From positions 62,001 to 126,000 of the forward strand of contig CAMYNW010000007.1 in the NCBI GenBank assembly GCA_947259885.1: a DNA stretch of 64,000 nucleotides. Direction: 5' to 3'. Made by a program: the position numbers and the translations under genes. Shown here piece after piece: positions 62,338 through 64,000 of the stretch (position 1 is the stretch's first letter; every line of letters starts with the position of its first letter). The notes under the pieces are model-generated. The model saw only the letters and a list, made by a program, of their open reading frames with translations, did no database searches and was not told where the DNA came from. Source of the stretch: an uncultured Gammaproteobacteria bacterium (GTDB lineage: Bacteria; Pseudomonadota; Gammaproteobacteria; Arenicellales; Poriferihabitantaceae).

Positions 62338-63276
62338 TTACAAAATCTTTTCCGCAACCCTTAATACAGCGCTGCGAGCACGTCGATTCTTTTCAATTTC
62401 ATCGGCCCCGGCCCGGATTGCTTTGCCGATTAGTTTTATCTCTGGTTTCAACATGTCATGTGTGACGGGCAAATCAGGCGGAAACGGATCACCCTTACTT
62501 TGGTCTCGCAGGAAGCGTTTAACCAATCTGTCTTCCAGAGAGTGAAAACTTATAATTACCAAGCGACCACCTGTTGCCAGAGCTTTCGACGCTTGAGGTA
62601 AAACCAGTTTGATCTGGTCGAGCTCCTCGTTCACCGCGATTCGAATTGCCTGGAAGGTGCGCGTTGCGGGGTGCTTACCTTTTTCTGTGGCAGGTGCTGC
62701 TTGGGATATCAGCCTGGCTAGTTCTCCTGTAGAAGCGATAGCACCGTGTTGCTTGATTGCTCTGGCAATTCTTCTTGCAAATCGCTCTTCCCCGAATTTT
62801 CGCAGAACATTTGTGAGCTCCGCCTCGCTAATCTGTTCGAGCCACTCTGCGGCACTCAGTCCTTGACTTGGATTCATACGCATATCGAGCGGTCCGTCGT
62901 ATGAAAAACTGAAACCGCGCTCAGGATCATCCAATTGCGGAGAAGACACCCCAAAGTCAAACAGCATTCCTGTAACCCGTCCGTTTACGTGACGTTGGTC
63001 CAAGAGCTTGCTTAGTTCTGAAAATTGCGCATGCACTATTTCTACTCGCGCATCTTCAGACCACTCTTTTCTAGCTTGATTGATTGCGCTGGGATCTCGG
63101 TCTATGACCAATAATCTGCCGCCGTTACCGAGCCTAGACATGATTGCACGGGTATGACCACCGCGACCGTAAGTTGCATCAACAACCAGGCTATCTTCAT
63201 GAAGGTTCAGCGCCGCCAGAACCTCATCCTTCAGAACCGGAACGTGCGCGACCCTATCATCGGATAGTCCTGTCAT
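62338..63276 (-). CDS. rsmH: 16S rRNA (cytosine(1402)-N(4))-methyltransferase
   Basis: Methylates C1402 of 16S rRNA (formerly mraW). 312 residues (E. coli 313). HVPVLKDEVLAAL near 11, SAM-binding VVDATYGRGGHTRAIM near 32-47, DFGVSSPQLDDPERGFSF near 107, and FHSLEDRLVKRFLR near 245. It lies 5 bases after mraZ. Confidence 0.97.
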   Translation of the reverse strand: MTGLSDDRVAHVPVLKDEVLAALNLHEDSLVVDATYGRGGHTRAIMSRLGNGGRLLVIDRDPSAINQARKEWSEDARVEIVHAQFSELSKLLDQRHVNGRVTGMLFDFGVSSPQLDDPERGFSFSYDGPLDMRMNPSQGLSAAEWLEQISEAELTNVLRKFGEERFARRIARAIKQHGAIASTGELARLISQAAPATEKGKHPATRTFQAIRIAVNEELDQIKLVLPQASKALATGGRLVIISFHSLEDRLVKRFLRDQSKGDPFPPDLPVTHDMLKPEIKLIGKAIRAGADEIEKNRRARSAVLRVAEKIL

Positions 63277-63281
63277 TATGC

Positions 63282-63740
63282 TTACAGGGAAAGCTGTTCC
63301 ATTTCAACGGACATGTTGTCCGTATCAACTTCTTCCTGCATCCATTGACTGCACTTCGCGCTCCATAATTCATCGTTCCAAATCTCAAACTTGTTGCCCT
63401 GACCAACCAAATACACGGACTTATTCAATATGGCGAAATCACGTAGCGGAGCTGGTAATAGAATCCTCCCGCTTTTATCCATTTCCACATCACTTGCATA
63501 ACCGATTAGGAATCGCTTGAGTTTCTGATGATTTGGGTCGAAACTCGGTAAATTGACTACTTTTTCTTCAACCACCTCCCACGCATCGAATGGATACAGC
63601 CAAAGACAGTTTTCATGGGTGTTATTTACCGTGACAACAAGTTTGCCCGCACAGCGTTCGGCCAGCTCATTACGGTATGAAACCGGCATAGCGAGTCGAC
63701 CTTTGGTATCGAGATTTAGTGCGTTAGCGCCGCGGAACAT
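63282..63740 (-). CDS. mraZ: Transcriptional regulator MraZ
   Basis: AbrB-like DNA-binding protein that controls its own operon. 152 residues, the usual length. Two MraZ domains: MFRGANALNLDTKGRLAMP at the N-terminus and, near 76-95, ASDVEMDKSGRILLPAPLRD; the DxxGR motif of each repeat is intact. First gene of the dcw cluster, directly below the promoter and operator repeats. Confidence 0.96.
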   Translation of the reverse strand: MFRGANALNLDTKGRLAMPVSYRNELAERCAGKLVVTVNNTHENCLWLYPFDAWEVVEEKVVNLPSFDPNHQKLKRFLIGYASDVEMDKSGRILLPAPLRDFAILNKSVYLVGQGNKFEIWNDELWSAKCSQWMQEEVDTDNMSVEMEQLSL

Positions 63741-63768
63741 GAATTATTGACCCGATTTACGGAGAAAT

Positions 63769-63783
63769 TCCCACAATTTCCCA
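63769..63783 (-). promoter_or_regulatory. MraZ operator repeats (TGGGA, 10-base period)
   Basis: On the minus strand TGGGA occurs at 63783-63779 and again at 63773-63769, spaced exactly 10 bases. This is the known MraZ target layout (TGGGN repeats with 5-base spacers). The next 10-base position reads TCCGT, so only two intact repeats exist. They lie just downstream of the predicted transcription start, suited to repression. Confidence 0.75.
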
Positions 63784-63792
63784 CTTAGTTGC

Positions 63793-63821
63793 ACTATATT
63801 GGCGCCGATACAGGGTGTCAA
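63793..63821 (-). promoter_or_regulatory. Sigma-70 promoter of the dcw cluster
   Basis: TTGACA (63821-63816), 17-base spacer, TATAGT (63798-63793) on the minus strand: a perfect -35 and a -10 with one mismatch. The predicted start near 63786 lies about 45 bases before the mraZ ATG and next to the MraZ repeats. Confidence 0.85.
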
Positions 63822-64000
63822 GACAAATTGGAGGAATAAGGGTGTAAAATCTTATTGATTTTTAAGGAAAATGTACTCTAACCAGATCAAAACTTAAAGT
63901 GATTTCTAACTTTAACTAATAACTTATTATTATTAAATAATAAGATTGTAAATGCGATTCATAACTCTCCAGTAGGCTAAAACAGCTTCTGACGCTGGCA
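63822..64000. other. AT-rich intergenic DNA at the right edge
   Basis: No gene visible. It contains a 22-base AT palindrome, CTTATTATT-ATTA-AATAATAAG at 63923-63944, with no T-run beside it. The next gene to the right lies outside the window. Confidence 0.5.

Overview
The window looks like chromosomal DNA of a Gram-negative gammaproteobacterium of moderate GC content. The evidence is the complete dcw (division and cell wall) cluster running into lpxC, dciA (DUF721) and secA; the pilB-pilC-pilD-coaE block; rsmD-coaD-yfhL-tmcA divergent from ftsY-ftsE-ftsX; a BamC-like lipoprotein; and a trimeric porin. I cannot name the genus. The porin, the tripartite-size peptide-binding protein and the polyamine-type transporter fit an aquatic heterotroph, but that is inference. 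I saw no rRNA, tRNA, CRISPR, phage or insertion sequence.

Layout. (1) 1-2127: two membrane subunits of a spermidine/putrescine-type ABC importer, the first possibly cut by the window edge, closed by a likely terminator. (2) 2.1-16.6 kb, the accessory part: a decayed gene remnant, a 2OG-Fe(II) oxygenase-like gene, a four-gene peptide/oligopeptide ABC importer, and four glycosyltransferases plus a polysaccharide-deacetylase-fold protein. panB lies among them and a BamC-like lipoprotein stands upstream. This glycosyltransferase/deacetylase set is the best candidate for an undescribed pathway. (3) 16.6-20.7 kb: a porin behind a very AT-rich leader, a short repeat region, a TPR-sulfotransferase and infA. 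(4) 20.7-30.5 kb: ftsX-ftsE-ftsY, rsmD-coaD-yfhL-tmcA, and murA-hisD-hisC without hisG. (5) 30.6-36.0 kb: a small exported protein and an iscR-sufB-sufC-sufD-sufT-Rieske operon without sufS. (6) 36.4-41.4 kb: pilB-pilC-pilD-coaE, with mutT opposite. (7) 41.4-63.8 kb: argJ, secA and dciA, then lpxC-ftsZ-ftsA-ftsQ-murB-murC-murG-ftsW-murD-mraY-murF-murE-ftsI-ftsL-rsmH-mraZ read right to left. The cluster is headed by a near-consensus sigma-70 promoter and MraZ-type operator repeats.

How the parts work together. The dcw cluster carries every cytoplasmic step from UDP-MurNAc to lipid II (MurB, MurC, MurD, MurE, MurF, MraY, MurG) plus the septal machinery (FtsW, FtsI, FtsL, FtsQ, FtsA, FtsZ). MurA sits at 30 kb, and the ATPase complex that controls septal hydrolases (FtsEX) at 21 kb. 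No ddl gene is present; a short MurB occupies the place where enterobacteria and pseudomonads have ddlB. Tight stop/start overlaps (ATGA) throughout imply translational coupling. Many start codons were set from overlaps, family length and visible ribosome binding sites, so several genes below are shorter than their maximal open frames.
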